Positions 26,533 through 34,939 of a DNA stretch of 64,000 bases are shown here, piece by piece (position 1 is the first letter of the stretch; every line of letters begins with the position of its first letter). The stretch is from assembly GCA_965204215.1 (NCBI GenBank), contig CBDBDZ010000014.1:1302001-1366000 (forward strand), given 5' to 3'. Both the position numbers and the translations under genes were made by a program. The notes under the pieces were generated by a model. It did no database searches and was not told the DNA's origin. It was given only the letters and a program-made list of their open reading frames with translations. The stretch is from CBDBDZ01 sp965204215. Its GTDB lineage: Bacteria > Pseudomonadota > Gammaproteobacteria > Pseudomonadales > GM7GCV1.

Positions 26533-27801
26533 ATGCCCACAACCCTATTTGAACCACTTGCTGCAAGGCAGCGCCCTGACCGGCTTGAGGGCTTTGTTGG
26601 GCAAGAGCATTTGCTGGGGCAGGGGAAACCACTGCATACATCATTGACAAGTGGAATCATCCACTCACTTATTTTGTGGGGACCTTCAGGTGTCGGGAAA
26701 ACGACATTGGCTAAAATGATGGCGCATTATGCCAGTGCGGAATTTATGAGTCTGTCAGCAGTAATGTCAGGTGTTAAAGATATTCGTTCTATTATGCACA
26801 TTGCAGAACAACGTCAGCAAGTCCATCAACAAAAGACTTTGCTATTTATTGATGAAGTGCATCGATTTAACAAATCACAACAAGATGCGTTTTTGCCTTA
26901 TATTGAACAAGGCGTTGTTACCTTCATTGGAGCAACCACTGAAAACCCATCATTTGAATTAAATAATGCGCTGTTGTCGCGGGCTAGAGTTTATGTATTA
27001 AAGCCATTAACACCTGAAAATTTGCAATGTATTATTGGCAACGCGTTAGAAGCTAACCAATGGGATAATCATTTATCTCACGAACAAATCAAACTCATTG
27101 CCCAGGCAGCCGATGGCGATGCACGTCGTGCATTAAATTTTGTCGAAATTTTGATGGATTTTGATAAAATAGATAATGATACATTCCTGAGCATTCTGGG
27201 CGATGGCAACAGACGTTTTGACAAAGGCGGTGATCAGTTTTACGACCAAATATCAGCATTACATAAATCCGTACGTGGTTCAGACCCTGACGCAGCACTT
27301 TATTGGTTGTGTAGAATGCTGGATGGCGGTTGTGACCCATTGTATCTGGCAAGGCGACTGGTACGTATGGCAGTGGAAGATATTGGCAATGCAGACCCTA
27401 GAGCTTTACAACTTTGCACTGATGCCGCGCAGGCGTATGAGCGTTTAGGCAGCCCAGAGGGTGAATTAGCACTGGCACAAGCGGCTATTTATTTAGCGGT
27501 GGCAGCCAAAAGCAATGCTGTTTACACAGCGTATAACAGTGTAAATCATGACATCCGCCAGCAGCCCAGTTATGAAGTGCCCAAACATTTACGCAATGCA
27601 CCGACCAAATTAATGAAAAGTCTGGATCACGGGAAAGATTATCGCTATGCTCATAATGAGGCTAATGCCTTCGTAGACGGAGAAAATTATTTTCCTGAAG
27701 GTATGCAAAAGCCGACTTATTACAAGCCGACAGATAGGGGGTTAGAGCAAAAAATTAAAGCCAAATTAATATTTTTAAATGAGCAAAATAACAAAGCGTA
27801 A
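26533..27801 (+). CDS. rarA: Replication-associated recombination protein A (AAA+ ATPase)
   Basis: RarA (MgsA) is a clamp-loader-like ATPase acting at stalled replication forks. Walker A GPSGVGKT is at about 50-57, Walker B LLFIDEVHRFNK near 97-108, and sensor 1 FIGATTENPSFELN follows. The C-terminal half has the MgsA-type oligomerisation domain with DGCDPLYLARRLVRMAVEDIG and the terminal LRNAPTKLMK / YRYAHNE segments. It has 422 residues, normal for the family, and its end overlaps rsmD by 23 bases. Confidence 0.95.
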   Translation: MPTTLFEPLAARQRPDRLEGFVGQEHLLGQGKPLHTSLTSGIIHSLILWGPSGVGKTTLAKMMAHYASAEFMSLSAVMSGVKDIRSIMHIAEQRQQVHQQKTLLFIDEVHRFNKSQQDAFLPYIEQGVVTFIGATTENPSFELNNALLSRARVYVLKPLTPENLQCIIGNALEANQWDNHLSHEQIKLIAQAADGDARRALNFVEILMDFDKIDNDTFLSILGDGNRRFDKGGDQFYDQISALHKSVRGSDPDAALYWLCRMLDGGCDPLYLARRLVRMAVEDIGNADPRALQLCTDAAQAYERLGSPEGELALAQAAIYLAVAAKSNAVYTAYNSVNHDIRQQPSYEVPKHLRNAPTKLMKSLDHGKDYRYAHNEANAFVDGENYFPEGMQKPTYYKPTDRGLEQKIKAKLIFLNEQNNKA

Positions 27802-28483
27802 TGCTTTTAGAAATCCTGTTGCGAAATATGCTCGTACATTTAACAAAGCATCGGTGTATGTTGATCGCAAAAAAACTGCGAAATTAGATATAGGGAAAAG
27901 TAAAGTACAGATTAATTCTAAACTGGAAAGACAAATTAATATCATCGGAGGAACGCATCGCAGCCGTAAAATAACATTCCTTGAGCAAGAAGGCTTAAGA
28001 CCTACGGGCAGTCGCATTCGTGAAACCCTGTTTAATTGGCTCGACCCTTACATTGAAGGTGCCAGGGTACTGGATTTATTTGCAGGTTCTGGTATTTTGG
28101 GTTTTGAAGCTTCTTCAAGAAGAGCCAAACAAGTGATATTGATAGAGAACAATAATTTAACCTGCCATTATTTGCAAAAAACTATTGATGAATTAGCCCT
28201 TGCCAATGTCTCGTTACAGAATGATGATGCCCAAAATTACCTGGAACATCTACCTGAAGAAGGTTTTGATATTATATTATTAGACCCACCTTTTGATTTA
28301 GCCATACAAGAGCCGATACTGGACTTGATAATTGCTAAAGAAGGGTTAAAACCGAAAGGCTTGATTTATGTTGAAACCATTAAAAATCAACCCCTTCGCT
28401 ACAGTCACCAGTACCAGTTACTTAAAGAAAAGTCGAGTGGCAATGTTAAATTTTATTTATTACAATTAGAGAGTTTTGCATAA
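27779..28483 (+). CDS. rsmD: 16S rRNA (guanine-966-N2)-methyltransferase RsmD
   Basis: RsmD methylates G966 of 16S rRNA. The 234 residues include the family core: RPTGSRIRETLFNWL, motif I VLDLFAGSGILGFEASSR near 100 and the catalytic DPPF at 169-172. An unusual basic N-terminal extension of about 50 residues precedes the usual IIGGTHRSRKI start. Part of it overlaps rarA, so a later start is possible, but I see no better start codon close to the core. The last codons (LESFA and the stop) are supplied by a dispersed repeat (element B), which suggests the native 3' end has been replaced. Confidence 0.92.
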   Translation: MSKITKRNAFRNPVAKYARTFNKASVYVDRKKTAKLDIGKSKVQINSKLERQINIIGGTHRSRKITFLEQEGLRPTGSRIRETLFNWLDPYIEGARVLDLFAGSGILGFEASSRRAKQVILIENNNLTCHYLQKTIDELALANVSLQNDDAQNYLEHLPEEGFDIILLDPPFDLAIQEPILDLIIAKEGLKPKGLIYVETIKNQPLRYSHQYQLLKEKSSGNVKFYLLQLESFA

Positions 28484-28552
28484 TTACTGCGCTCGCTGCG
28501 CTCGTTAATACAGCGTTAAATTTTCGCTCAAAATGCTCATTTACTGCCAGTA
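28470..28552 (-). repeat. Element B repeat, copy 1
   Basis: On the minus strand this block matches 40234-40307 almost base for base: GCAGTAAATGAGCATTTTGA, then GCGAAAATTTAACGCTGTAT, then the AATTATGCAAAACTCTC end. This copy has a 9-base tandem duplication (CTGCGCTCG). It begins within the last codons of rsmD. The sequence after it (to about 28600) also has GC-rich CGCTCG boxes but no clear match elsewhere in the window. Confidence 0.75.
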
Positions 28553-28606
28553 AACTCCGCTTTTTCGTTCAAATTTGCCTTGTCTTGACATCGCTCGTGA
28601 CATTAT

Positions 28607-28847
28607 CCTAGATTCCGTAGTTGAACCTGGAATTTACAGTTATTTTCAGGAAATAATGCAAGGCATGGCTTGCAGGTAATGGTTGTAGCCCTTACCAAAA
28701 GCCATAACGCAGCAGTGTGAACTGAAAAGGGCTGTAAAGCCAGGTAGCGGTTTGTAATTCACTTATGAAGTGAATCGAAGAATAAGCGTTTATCAATAAC
28801 ATTCAAACTCTTAGAAGTGAAATTAGCGTTCAACTGCGGAATCTAGG
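28607..28847. mobile_element. MITE with 20-bp terminal inverted repeats
   Basis: The element begins CCTAGATTCCGTAGTTGAAC and the reverse complement of its end reads CCTAGATTCCGCAGTTGAAC, one mismatch in 20. It is flanked by 5-base direct repeats ATTAT (28602-28606 and 28848-28852), as expected for a target duplication. The 241 bases have no coding capacity and contain an inner hairpin (ATTCACT-TATGA-AGTGAAT). It interrupts an element-B-like sequence. No transposase with these ends is in the window. Confidence 0.8.
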
Positions 28848-28870
28848 ATTATGCAAAGCTCTCTAAATAT

Positions 28871-28901
28871 TAATAAAATACGCAAGAGCGATATTTTATT
28901 G
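28871..28901. repeat. Solo hairpin of element C
   Basis: The stem AATAAAATA/TATTTTATT with the loop CGCAAGAGCGA matches the first hairpin of element C (15071-15102 and 42490-42520). The rest of the element is absent. It lies 14 bases beyond the aceA stop codon and could act as a transcription stop. Confidence 0.65.
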
Positions 28902-28914
28902 CGAAATCAATAAC

Positions 28915-30459
28915 CTAAAACTGATTCATGGTATTGTCAGCACCACCAGCTTTAAGAGCCTGGTCGCCAGAAAAGTACTCTTTATGGACGTCGCCAATAT
29001 TTGAACCAGCCATATCCTGGTGTTTAACACAAGCTAATTGCTGTCTGATTTCTTCGCGCTGAACCTTCTTTACATAAGCCAGCATGGCTTCATCTCCAAA
29101 ATAACCTTTAGCCAGGTTGTCTGTAGAAAGGGCAGCGGTGTGGTAGGTGGGCAAGGTTATCAAATGATGAAAAATTCCAGCTTCGCGTGATCCATCTCTT
29201 TGGAATAATCTAATTTTTTCATCAGCAGCTTGTGATAATTCGCTATCGTCATAACAGACATTCATTAAATCGCTTCGGTCATAAGCAGACAAGTCTTTGC
29301 CAGCATCAGTCCAGTTGTCAAAAATTTGTTGTCTGAAATTTAATGTCCAGTTAAAGGAAGGTGAGTTGTTATAAACCAGTTTGGCATTGGGTACTTCTTG
29401 CTTAACACCGTTTATCAATTCAGCAATTTGTTGCACATGAGGCTTTTCAGTTTCAATCCAAAGCAAGTCTGCACCGTGCTGTAAACTGGTGATGCAATCA
29501 AGAATTACGCGGTCTTTGTTAGTGCCATCGCGAAATTTGAATAAACCATTGGGCAGACGCGTGGGTTTCTGCAGCTTGCCGTTGCGTTTAATCAATAATT
29601 CACCATCGGTTATGTCATCCATCTCCACTTCCTGGGTTTCCAGAAAATCAATATATTTTGAAGCTAAATCCCCCGCTTGTTGCGAGACAGGAATTTTTTG
29701 GGTTAAAGTGGCTCCTAATGAATCGGTGCGCGCAACAATAACGCCATCGTTAACGCCTAGTTCAAGAAAAGCATAGCGAACAGCCTTGATTTTAGCCAAA
29801 AAATCTTCATGCGGTACAGTGACTTTGCCGTCCTGATGTCCACATTGTTTGGCATCGGATACCTGATTTTCAATTTGAATACAACAAGCGCCAGCTTCAA
29901 TCATTTTTTTGGCTAGTAAATATGTGGCTTCTTCATTGCCAAAGCCTGCGTCGATGTCGGCAACAATAGGTACAACATGGGTTTGAAAATTGTCAATTTG
30001 CTGTTGAATATTTTCCTCCGTTTGTTTATCTTTATTGTTTCGTGAGGCATCCAGAGCGTCAAACAAATGGTTTAGCTCTCTGGCATCAGCTTGCTTTAAA
30101 AAGTCATAAATTTCTTTAATCAAATCAGGGACTGATGTTTTTTCATGCATAGACTGGTCAGGAAGCGGACCAAATTCAGAGCGCATAGCTGCCACCATCC
30201 AGCCAGACAGGTACAGGTAGCGCTTCTGAGTGGATTGGAAATGCTTTTTGATAGCAATCATTTTTTGTTGAGCGACAAAGCCGTGCCAGCAACCTAAAGA
30301 TTGTGTATAATTTGCAGAATCAGCATCATATGCTGCCATGTCACGACGCATAATCGAGGCAGTGTATTTGGCAATATCTATGCCGGAAGTAAAGCGATTT
30401 TGCAATCGCATGCGGTTGACTATTTCTGGGTCAATTGAATGATTAAATGAATTTGACAT
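28915..30459 (-). CDS. aceA: Isocitrate lyase
   Basis: AceA splits isocitrate into glyoxylate and succinate, the first step of the glyoxylate shunt used for growth on acetate or fatty acids. The 514-residue protein has the catalytic segment KQCGHQDGKVTVPHEDF (catalytic Cys near residue 212), preceded by DIDAGFGNEEATY for metal binding, and VARTDSLGA, YNNSPSFNW and a C-terminal family block. The length and the QDGK variant fit the longer Pseudomonas/Acinetobacter-type isocitrate lyase. The gene stands alone; malate synthase is not in the window. Confidence 0.95.
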   Translation of the reverse strand: MSNSFNHSIDPEIVNRMRLQNRFTSGIDIAKYTASIMRRDMAAYDADSANYTQSLGCWHGFVAQQKMIAIKKHFQSTQKRYLYLSGWMVAAMRSEFGPLPDQSMHEKTSVPDLIKEIYDFLKQADARELNHLFDALDASRNNKDKQTEENIQQQIDNFQTHVVPIVADIDAGFGNEEATYLLAKKMIEAGACCIQIENQVSDAKQCGHQDGKVTVPHEDFLAKIKAVRYAFLELGVNDGVIVARTDSLGATLTQKIPVSQQAGDLASKYIDFLETQEVEMDDITDGELLIKRNGKLQKPTRLPNGLFKFRDGTNKDRVILDCITSLQHGADLLWIETEKPHVQQIAELINGVKQEVPNAKLVYNNSPSFNWTLNFRQQIFDNWTDAGKDLSAYDRSDLMNVCYDDSELSQAADEKIRLFQRDGSREAGIFHHLITLPTYHTAALSTDNLAKGYFGDEAMLAYVKKVQREEIRQQLACVKHQDMAGSNIGDVHKEYFSGDQALKAGGADNTMNQF

Positions 30460-30571
30460 CTTGTAAGAATTACTGAGTTAAAGATGTCAGGAATTCTAAT
30501 GATTCAAATTCTATTTAGCAAATTTATAAAATGAATCTTTAATATTTGCAAAAATTATATTTGCTCTTTTA

Positions 30572-30597
30572 AACCCAAATTATGCATAATCTGGGTT
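30572..30597. repeat. 26-bp palindromic repeat, full copy
   Basis: The left half AACCCAAATTATG and the right half CATAATCTGGGTT are inverted repeats with one mismatch. Half or damaged copies occur at 34912-34942, 40783-40801, 42056-42075, 48556-48576 and 48719-48739, always between genes. The right half overlaps the stop codon of the DUF6515-type gene. It may be a small mobile palindrome or a terminator-like structure. Confidence 0.6.
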
Positions 30598-31198
30598 AAA
30601 GCTCATTCTCGTCTTGTACTTGAGAACTTTGCTCATGGTCATGTAGATCATCCAGTACAATAGTCAAATCATCAGGGTAAGAAGTCACTATGTATAAACC
30701 AGACTCAGCATCTAACTTATATAATGTATCATAGGCATAGTGATATTCTTCGCCTGCATTGATAATTTTAATACTCTTTTCCGGTAATTCTTCAATAGTT
30801 GCTCCAATAGGGGCTTCAACAGGGAAATATAGCCCACTTCTGCGTCGAAAATAAGAACCGTGTGAGTAATAATAACGTTTTCCGTCAAATTTCATTTTAG
30901 TGTAGGGCTTTTCGATACGTCGATAACCTGGGTGGTCATAAAAACCTATACGATGACTAAAAGATGGGTAGTAAAAGTGATTAAAACTTTTTCGGTGGTG
31001 AAAAAAACGAGAAGATCCAAAACCCCTGTGTCCAAAAAAACGGCCTCCATAGTGATTGTAGTGGCTAAATCCATAGGGAGAGAAATGTTTAAAGTGTCTT
31101 TTACCGTTTGCCATCAATGAAGAACTGAACACTAAACTTAGTAATAAAAGGCTTGCGACAAGCGTTAATTTGTATAATAGTGGTTTCAACATAATCAT
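30596..31198 (-). CDS. DUF6515-type secreted protein
   Basis: The 200-residue precursor has a signal peptide (about residues 8-31, ending SSSLMA). Residues 32-110 are extremely rich in His, Phe, Tyr, Arg and Gly (HYNHYGGRFFGHRGFGSSRFFHHR in parts), and the following YYYSHGSYFRRRSGLYFPVEAPIGATIEELP resembles the core of DUF6515 proteins. The function of that family is not known to me. The His/Tyr-rich zone could bind metal or heme, but this is only composition. It is a single gene, divergent from the mocA-like gene. Confidence 0.75.
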   Translation of the reverse strand: MIMLKPLLYKLTLVASLLLLSLVFSSSLMANGKRHFKHFSPYGFSHYNHYGGRFFGHRGFGSSRFFHHRKSFNHFYYPSFSHRIGFYDHPGYRRIEKPYTKMKFDGKRYYYSHGSYFRRRSGLYFPVEAPIGATIEELPEKSIKIINAGEEYHYAYDTLYKLDAESGLYIVTSYPDDLTIVLDDLHDHEQSSQVQDENEL

Positions 31199-31242
31199 CT
31201 CTGGGTAGTTAGCAATAAATCTTCGACAAATTTAAAATTATT

Positions 31243-31836
31243 TTGGTTCATTATAACTCGATTCATTGCTGTGTTTTAGGGGCTGGCGCATCAAGCCGTT
31301 TTGGTTCTGTCAAGCAACTATATCCTATTGACGGGATTTCGATGATGGATAGGGCATTATTTAATTTACAAACGGTTAAGAGTCATTTTATAAACTGTTA
31401 TACATCGGTGATATTGGGTGCCCATTATACGCTGATTCAGCCTGCCATTAAGAGGCAATGTAAAATACAGTCAACTGACATTTTATACAATGCTAACTGG
31501 CAACAAGGCATCTCAAGTTCCATTCATATAGCAGTGAAACACAGCATGGATAAAGGTTGTAATGGGTTATTAATTACTTTGGCTGATCAACCTTATATTG
31601 CTGCTGAAGAATTGATCGCATTACTTAAATCAGGTTTGGCAAATAATATTGCAGCGGCTGAGTATGGAGATAGAGTAGGGGTACCTGCCTATTTTGATAG
31701 TAGTTATTTTTCACGGCTATTAATATTGCAGGGCGATTTAGGGGCTGGTAAGTTACTCAATAACGAAAAAGTGCGGAGATGCAAGTTCAATAATTTAAGT
31801 GATATGGACAGGTCGCCTGAGACCTTTTTGCAATAA
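31243..31836 (+). CDS. MocA/MobA-like nucleotidyltransferase
   Basis: The NTP_transf_3-type signature VLGAGASSRFGSVKQL at residues 9-24 binds the nucleotide phosphates, and LITLADQPY (about 110-118) supplies the metal-binding Asp. The remaining features (QGISSSIHIAV and FDSSYFSRLLILQGDLGAGKLL) fit the MocA/YgfJ branch, which transfers CMP or related groups to molybdenum cofactor; the exact substrate is inferred. The start is a TTG. The last 300 bases lie inside the 478-bp duplicated segment, but this copy is complete. Confidence 0.85.
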   Translation: MVHYNSIHCCVLGAGASSRFGSVKQLYPIDGISMMDRALFNLQTVKSHFINCYTSVILGAHYTLIQPAIKRQCKIQSTDILYNANWQQGISSSIHIAVKHSMDKGCNGLLITLADQPYIAAEELIALLKSGLANNIAAAEYGDRVGVPAYFDSSYFSRLLILQGDLGAGKLLNNEKVRRCKFNNLSDMDRSPETFLQ

Positions 31837-32014
31837 AATCTTTTTTATTACAAAAATCTCGACCTACATCACCCAATTAATAATGCGCTCTTCTAACTCG
31901 TCAGGGTGATAGTGCTCTTCACTGATAAATTTACCTTTCATTGATATGCCAGCATCAATAACACTTTGAGGGGTTTTGCTAATTAAAGGGTGCCAATCAA
32001 ATAACGGTTTACCT
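31537..32014. repeat. Left copy of the 478-bp target duplication of IS1634-type element
   Basis: These 478 bases recur directly at 33907-34384. Only two differences are visible: T/C at 31813/34183 and G/A at 31914/34284. The block covers the 3' half of the mocA-like gene and the last 148 bases of the convergent ycgN frame. The match starts and stops exactly at the IS ends, as a target duplication should. Confidence 0.92.
31867..32014 (-). pseudogene. Duplicated 3' fragment of ycgN
   Basis: This is the 3' end of the YcgN-family gene, copied to the left of the IS1634-type element by the long target duplication. It encodes KPLFDWHPLISKTPQSVIDA and on to the C-terminus but lacks the cysteine cluster and any start. 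The functional copy is at 34234-34665. Confidence 0.88.
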
Positions 32015-33906
32015 CCCGACTTCGACACTTTTTTTCGTAAGTGATTGATTTTAAAAGAGTCCCAATTTTAGTTAGGCACTACAAGCTATTTATTAAGAGT
32101 TATTTATAAGTTTCTACGTTAGCTGGAATGGAGTGGTTGAGAGTTTTCGACCCATCACCTGGTAAATTTTGCTGGCCTCAGGGTTAACATTGGAAGGAAT
32201 GCAATAAAGCACTTTCGTTTTGATATGCACCAATAGACTACGCTGAACATGCAATAGCGCATTGCGGATCACAGCAGGTGATAACTTTCTGTGCTGGAGC
32301 TTGACACGATAGCTTAAGAATCGCACTAAGCTAAATGCAACAAAAGAGATAGCCAGATGAGCTTGAATGCGTTTGGGTGTCCAGTGATAGATAGGGCGTA
32401 CTTTCAGATCATGTTTGGTGATGCGAAAACTGTCTTCAACTTGCCATAGCCCTTTGTAATGACCAAAAACGCCCTGTGCTGACATGGTGTCTAATGACGT
32501 TACTACGCCCTTGAGCCCATCCCATTGGGAATCGCGTTCTATTTTGCTCTGGTCAACACTGATATGCGTGTCGCCTGCCATTTTCAAATACTTCTTGTAA
32601 CCAAAATTGCTGAGCAGGCTCTTAGGATTCTTACTTCGCTTAAGTTTTTTAGTAATGCGTTCTATGGATTGCTCCCTATCCTTTCGGTCTTTCTCTGCTC
32701 GGGCATGATTATATTCAACAATCCAGCGTCTACCCTGATATGTAAACTCATAGCTGCGGGGTTCATCGTCATTACCTTGTTTGAGATAGCCAACTTGTTT
32801 CAAGATGGCTCTTTGCTCTTGTTGGGGTAAGGTCTTGAGTTTAGCCCCCACAATGTAGGGTATCTCCTGAGCTTCAAGATGAGTCAAATTATTCTGACTC
32901 AGCAACCCTCTGTCAGCAACAAATACAATGCGTTCAATGTCATAGTGTAAGTGTAAATCAGCAATCGCTGCTTGTAACGTATGACCCTCAAATGTGTTGC
33001 CTGGATATACTTCATAACCGACAGGTAACCCATCTTGAGTCACCAATAACGCCAACAGAACCTGAGGCTGGTTAAACTTCATATCCTTACTATAACCATT
33101 GCTTTTTAACTCATCTTCTGTAAAAGATTCAAAATAAAGTGTTGTACAGTCAAAGAACAACACATCAACAGCATGACCTACCAGCTGACGTGTTCCTGAT
33201 AGCACGGTATCCTTTATTCGATTAATCGCTTTATCATCCAATTTATCCATCATCCGATAGACTTTCTCCAATGGGATGCTAATGCCAAAATCTTGCTCTA
33301 ATGAGGTCACCGTCTCTCGTTTGCTGACAGGATTAGCAATACGAGCCAATACAATATGGCGGAAAATATCAACAGCACTGACATTATGGCTGGGGTGACC
33401 AATCGATGAACCAAAACCCAATTCATCGAATAATTGACCATATATCTCATGGATACCCACAGTGACACGCTGTTGTTCACGCAGTTGTTTTAAATCAACC
33501 TGAAGCGGTTTGTTTGATTCAGATTGTGATTTACTTTCAATAACTTGCTGTGCGACCTGCTCTGGATTAAACAAACTGGCCTGATGTTCAGCCTCAATAT
33601 TGGCTTTAACATATTCGGCAACTTCTTTTAATTTAACCAGTTCGTCGTCATTCATGGCAACGCCAACGTAGCGTACTATCTTTTGCTTGACTTTGTTACC
33701 ATCGCGAATACTTTCAACAATTTGAACAGTTTTGCGTGGGCTATTGGGAGTGGACTTAACTCGAACGAACATAGCGTCATTATAGCACAGTGCAAAACGA
33801 AAGTAAATAATAAAAATTAACTAGGCACTACAAATCAAAACCCAAGTATTTTGACCAATTTAGTAGCTTTCAAGCTTGATTAGATGACAAATCTGTCGAA
33901 GTCGGG
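32015..33906 (-). mobile_element. IS1634-type element (IS4 superfamily)
   Basis: The 1,892-bp element has perfect 13-base inverted ends, CCCGACTTCGACA. It carries a single transposase gene on the minus strand. It lies between two 478-bp direct copies of host DNA. IS1634-type elements are known for target duplications of variable length reaching hundreds of bases, and this case fits that behaviour. Confidence 0.92.
32114..33772 (-). CDS. IS1634-family transposase
   Basis: The 552-residue DDE transposase begins with the family N-terminus (FVRVKSTPNSPRKTVQIVES, IVRYVGVA). The catalytic core has VLFFDCTTLYFES (first Asp), IVFVADRGLLSQNN (second Asp) and, after the long insertion, GLWQVEDSFRITKHDLKVRPIYHW with the catalytic Glu. 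The length is complete and no stop interrupts it, so the element may still be active. Confidence 0.93.
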   Translation of the reverse strand: MFVRVKSTPNSPRKTVQIVESIRDGNKVKQKIVRYVGVAMNDDELVKLKEVAEYVKANIEAEHQASLFNPEQVAQQVIESKSQSESNKPLQVDLKQLREQQRVTVGIHEIYGQLFDELGFGSSIGHPSHNVSAVDIFRHIVLARIANPVSKRETVTSLEQDFGISIPLEKVYRMMDKLDDKAINRIKDTVLSGTRQLVGHAVDVLFFDCTTLYFESFTEDELKSNGYSKDMKFNQPQVLLALLVTQDGLPVGYEVYPGNTFEGHTLQAAIADLHLHYDIERIVFVADRGLLSQNNLTHLEAQEIPYIVGAKLKTLPQQEQRAILKQVGYLKQGNDDEPRSYEFTYQGRRWIVEYNHARAEKDRKDREQSIERITKKLKRSKNPKSLLSNFGYKKYLKMAGDTHISVDQSKIERDSQWDGLKGVVTSLDTMSAQGVFGHYKGLWQVEDSFRITKHDLKVRPIYHWTPKRIQAHLAISFVAFSLVRFLSYRVKLQHRKLSPAVIRNALLHVQRSLLVHIKTKVLYCIPSNVNPEASKIYQVMGRKLSTTPFQLT

Positions 33907-34206
33907 AAACACAGCATGGATAAAGGTTGTAATGGGTTATTAATTACTTTGGCTGATCAACCTTATATTGCTGCTGAAGAATTGATCGCATTACTTAAAT
34001 CAGGTTTGGCAAATAATATTGCAGCGGCTGAGTATGGAGATAGAGTAGGGGTACCTGCCTATTTTGATAGTAGTTATTTTTCACGGCTATTAATATTGCA
34101 GGGCGATTTAGGGGCTGGTAAGTTACTCAATAACGAAAAAGTGCGGAGATGCAAGTTCAATAATTTAAGTGATATGGACAGGCCGCCTGAGACCTTTTTG
34201 CAATAA
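33907..34206 (+). pseudogene. Duplicated 3' fragment of the mocA-like gene
   Basis: The frame encodes the C-terminal 99 residues of the nucleotidyltransferase, from HSMDKGCNGLLITLADQPY to the stop, with one substitution (Pro for Ser near the end, from the T/C difference). It lacks the nucleotide-binding N-terminus. It is a by-product of the IS1634-type insertion. Confidence 0.9.
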
Positions 34207-34384
34207 AATCTTTTTTATTACAAAAATCTCGACCTACATCACCCAATTAATAATGCGCTCTTCTAACTCGTCAGGGTGATAGTACTCTTCACTGATAAAT
34301 TTACCTTTCATTGATATGCCAGCATCAATAACACTTTGAGGGGTTTTGCTAATTAAAGGGTGCCAATCAAATAACGGTTTACCT
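33907..34384. repeat. Right copy of the 478-bp target duplication
   Basis: This is the direct partner of 31537-32014, starting AAACACAGCATGG right after the IS end. Because the duplicated segment spans the convergent 3' ends of two genes, one full copy of each gene survives: the mocA-like gene on the left and ycgN on the right. Confidence 0.92.
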
Positions 34385-34665
34385 TCAGCAAGTAGTCGAT
34401 AGGCACAGGTTTTGGGCAGCCAGTTGAAGTTATCAATATTGTCTTTGGTCAATTGAATACAATCACTGACTAAAAACCTGCGATGGCTGTAATTTTTACA
34501 GTTGCAATCATCGTCTAATAATTTGCAGCTTATTCGAGAGTATTGAATATCGCCAGAATCAATATCTTCAAATTTGTGCAGGCAACATTGACCACAGCGG
34601 TCGCACAAAGACTCCCATTGGGTATCATTCATTTCTGTCAGTTTAAGTTTTTGCCAAAATGACAT
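34234..34665 (-). CDS. YcgN-family (UPF0260) cysteine-cluster protein
   Basis: The 143-residue protein has the Cys cluster typical of the family: CDRCGQCCLHKFED near residues 21-34, CKLLDDDCNCKNY at about 48-60, then SDCIQLT, LPKTCAYRLLAEGKPLFDWHPL. The cluster probably binds metal; the function of the family is unknown to me. I chose the ATG at 34665 (MSFWQKLKLTEMNDTQWESL). A longer frame to 34842 runs through the end of the upstream gene and is not conserved-looking. It is the last gene of the minus-strand operon, and its 3' 151 bases are in the right copy of the long duplication. Confidence 0.87.
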   Translation of the reverse strand: MSFWQKLKLTEMNDTQWESLCDRCGQCCLHKFEDIDSGDIQYSRISCKLLDDDCNCKNYSHRRFLVSDCIQLTKDNIDNFNWLPKTCAYRLLAEGKPLFDWHPLISKTPQSVIDAGISMKGKFISEEYYHPDELEERIINWVM

Positions 34666-34681
34666 GGTGCAAAGCTCTCTA

Positions 34682-34891
34682 TCAGATATCGGTGGGTAAA
34701 TCGACTGATTGATCACCTGAAATTGACTCGCTGGGAACAAACACTTCAAAGCTATCGGTATTGGCATTTTGTTCTGTGCTGTTTTGTTGTTGCTCATTAG
34801 TCGTTGCTTTGTCATTATTTTCTTCATGGGGCTGCTGGGCAAAAACCACCAAAGTTAGCAAAAGGGTAGTCAGGGTGAATAGTTTTATCAT
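34682..34891 (-). CDS. Small secreted acidic protein
   Basis: The 69-residue precursor starts with a clear signal sequence (IKLFTLTTLLLTLVVFA) followed by a polar, Asn/Gln/Glu-rich chain ending in SFEVFVPSESISGDQSVDLPTDI. The ATG at 34891 was preferred over a TAC-proximal one 13 codons upstream because the signal peptide begins here. It lies 16 bases before the ycgN start and about 50 bases after the SUMF1-domain gene, in the same operon. No family is recognised. Confidence 0.6.
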   Translation of the reverse strand: MIKLFTLTTLLLTLVVFAQQPHEENNDKATTNEQQQNSTEQNANTDSFEVFVPSESISGDQSVDLPTDI

Positions 34892-34939
34892 TGCTGGATG
34901 TAGTAGGTCTTTAATGCATAAGGTAACCATAATCTGGGT

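Larger units (their letters stand above)
28484..28914. other. Gene-free spacer between rsmD and aceA filled with repeats
   Basis: I see no gene here. In order it holds element B copy 1, an unassigned stretch, a 241-bp MITE (28607-28847), a short element-B end (ATGCAAAGCTCTC, 28851-28863) that continues the sequence interrupted by the MITE, and a lone copy of the element-C hairpin (28871-28900). rsmD and aceA are convergent, so these palindromic repeats may also serve as terminators. Confidence 0.7.

Noticed and set aside
31537..34384. A tandem gene duplication that preceded the IS insertion
   Set aside because: The repeat ends coincide exactly with both IS ends, which is explained by a long target duplication; an older tandem duplication would need the IS to land exactly at the junction.
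34666..34842. A 59-residue N-terminal extension of the YcgN frame
   Set aside because: It overlaps the coding region of the small secreted protein in the operon and does not look like family sequence; the ATG at 34665 fits the YcgN N-terminus.
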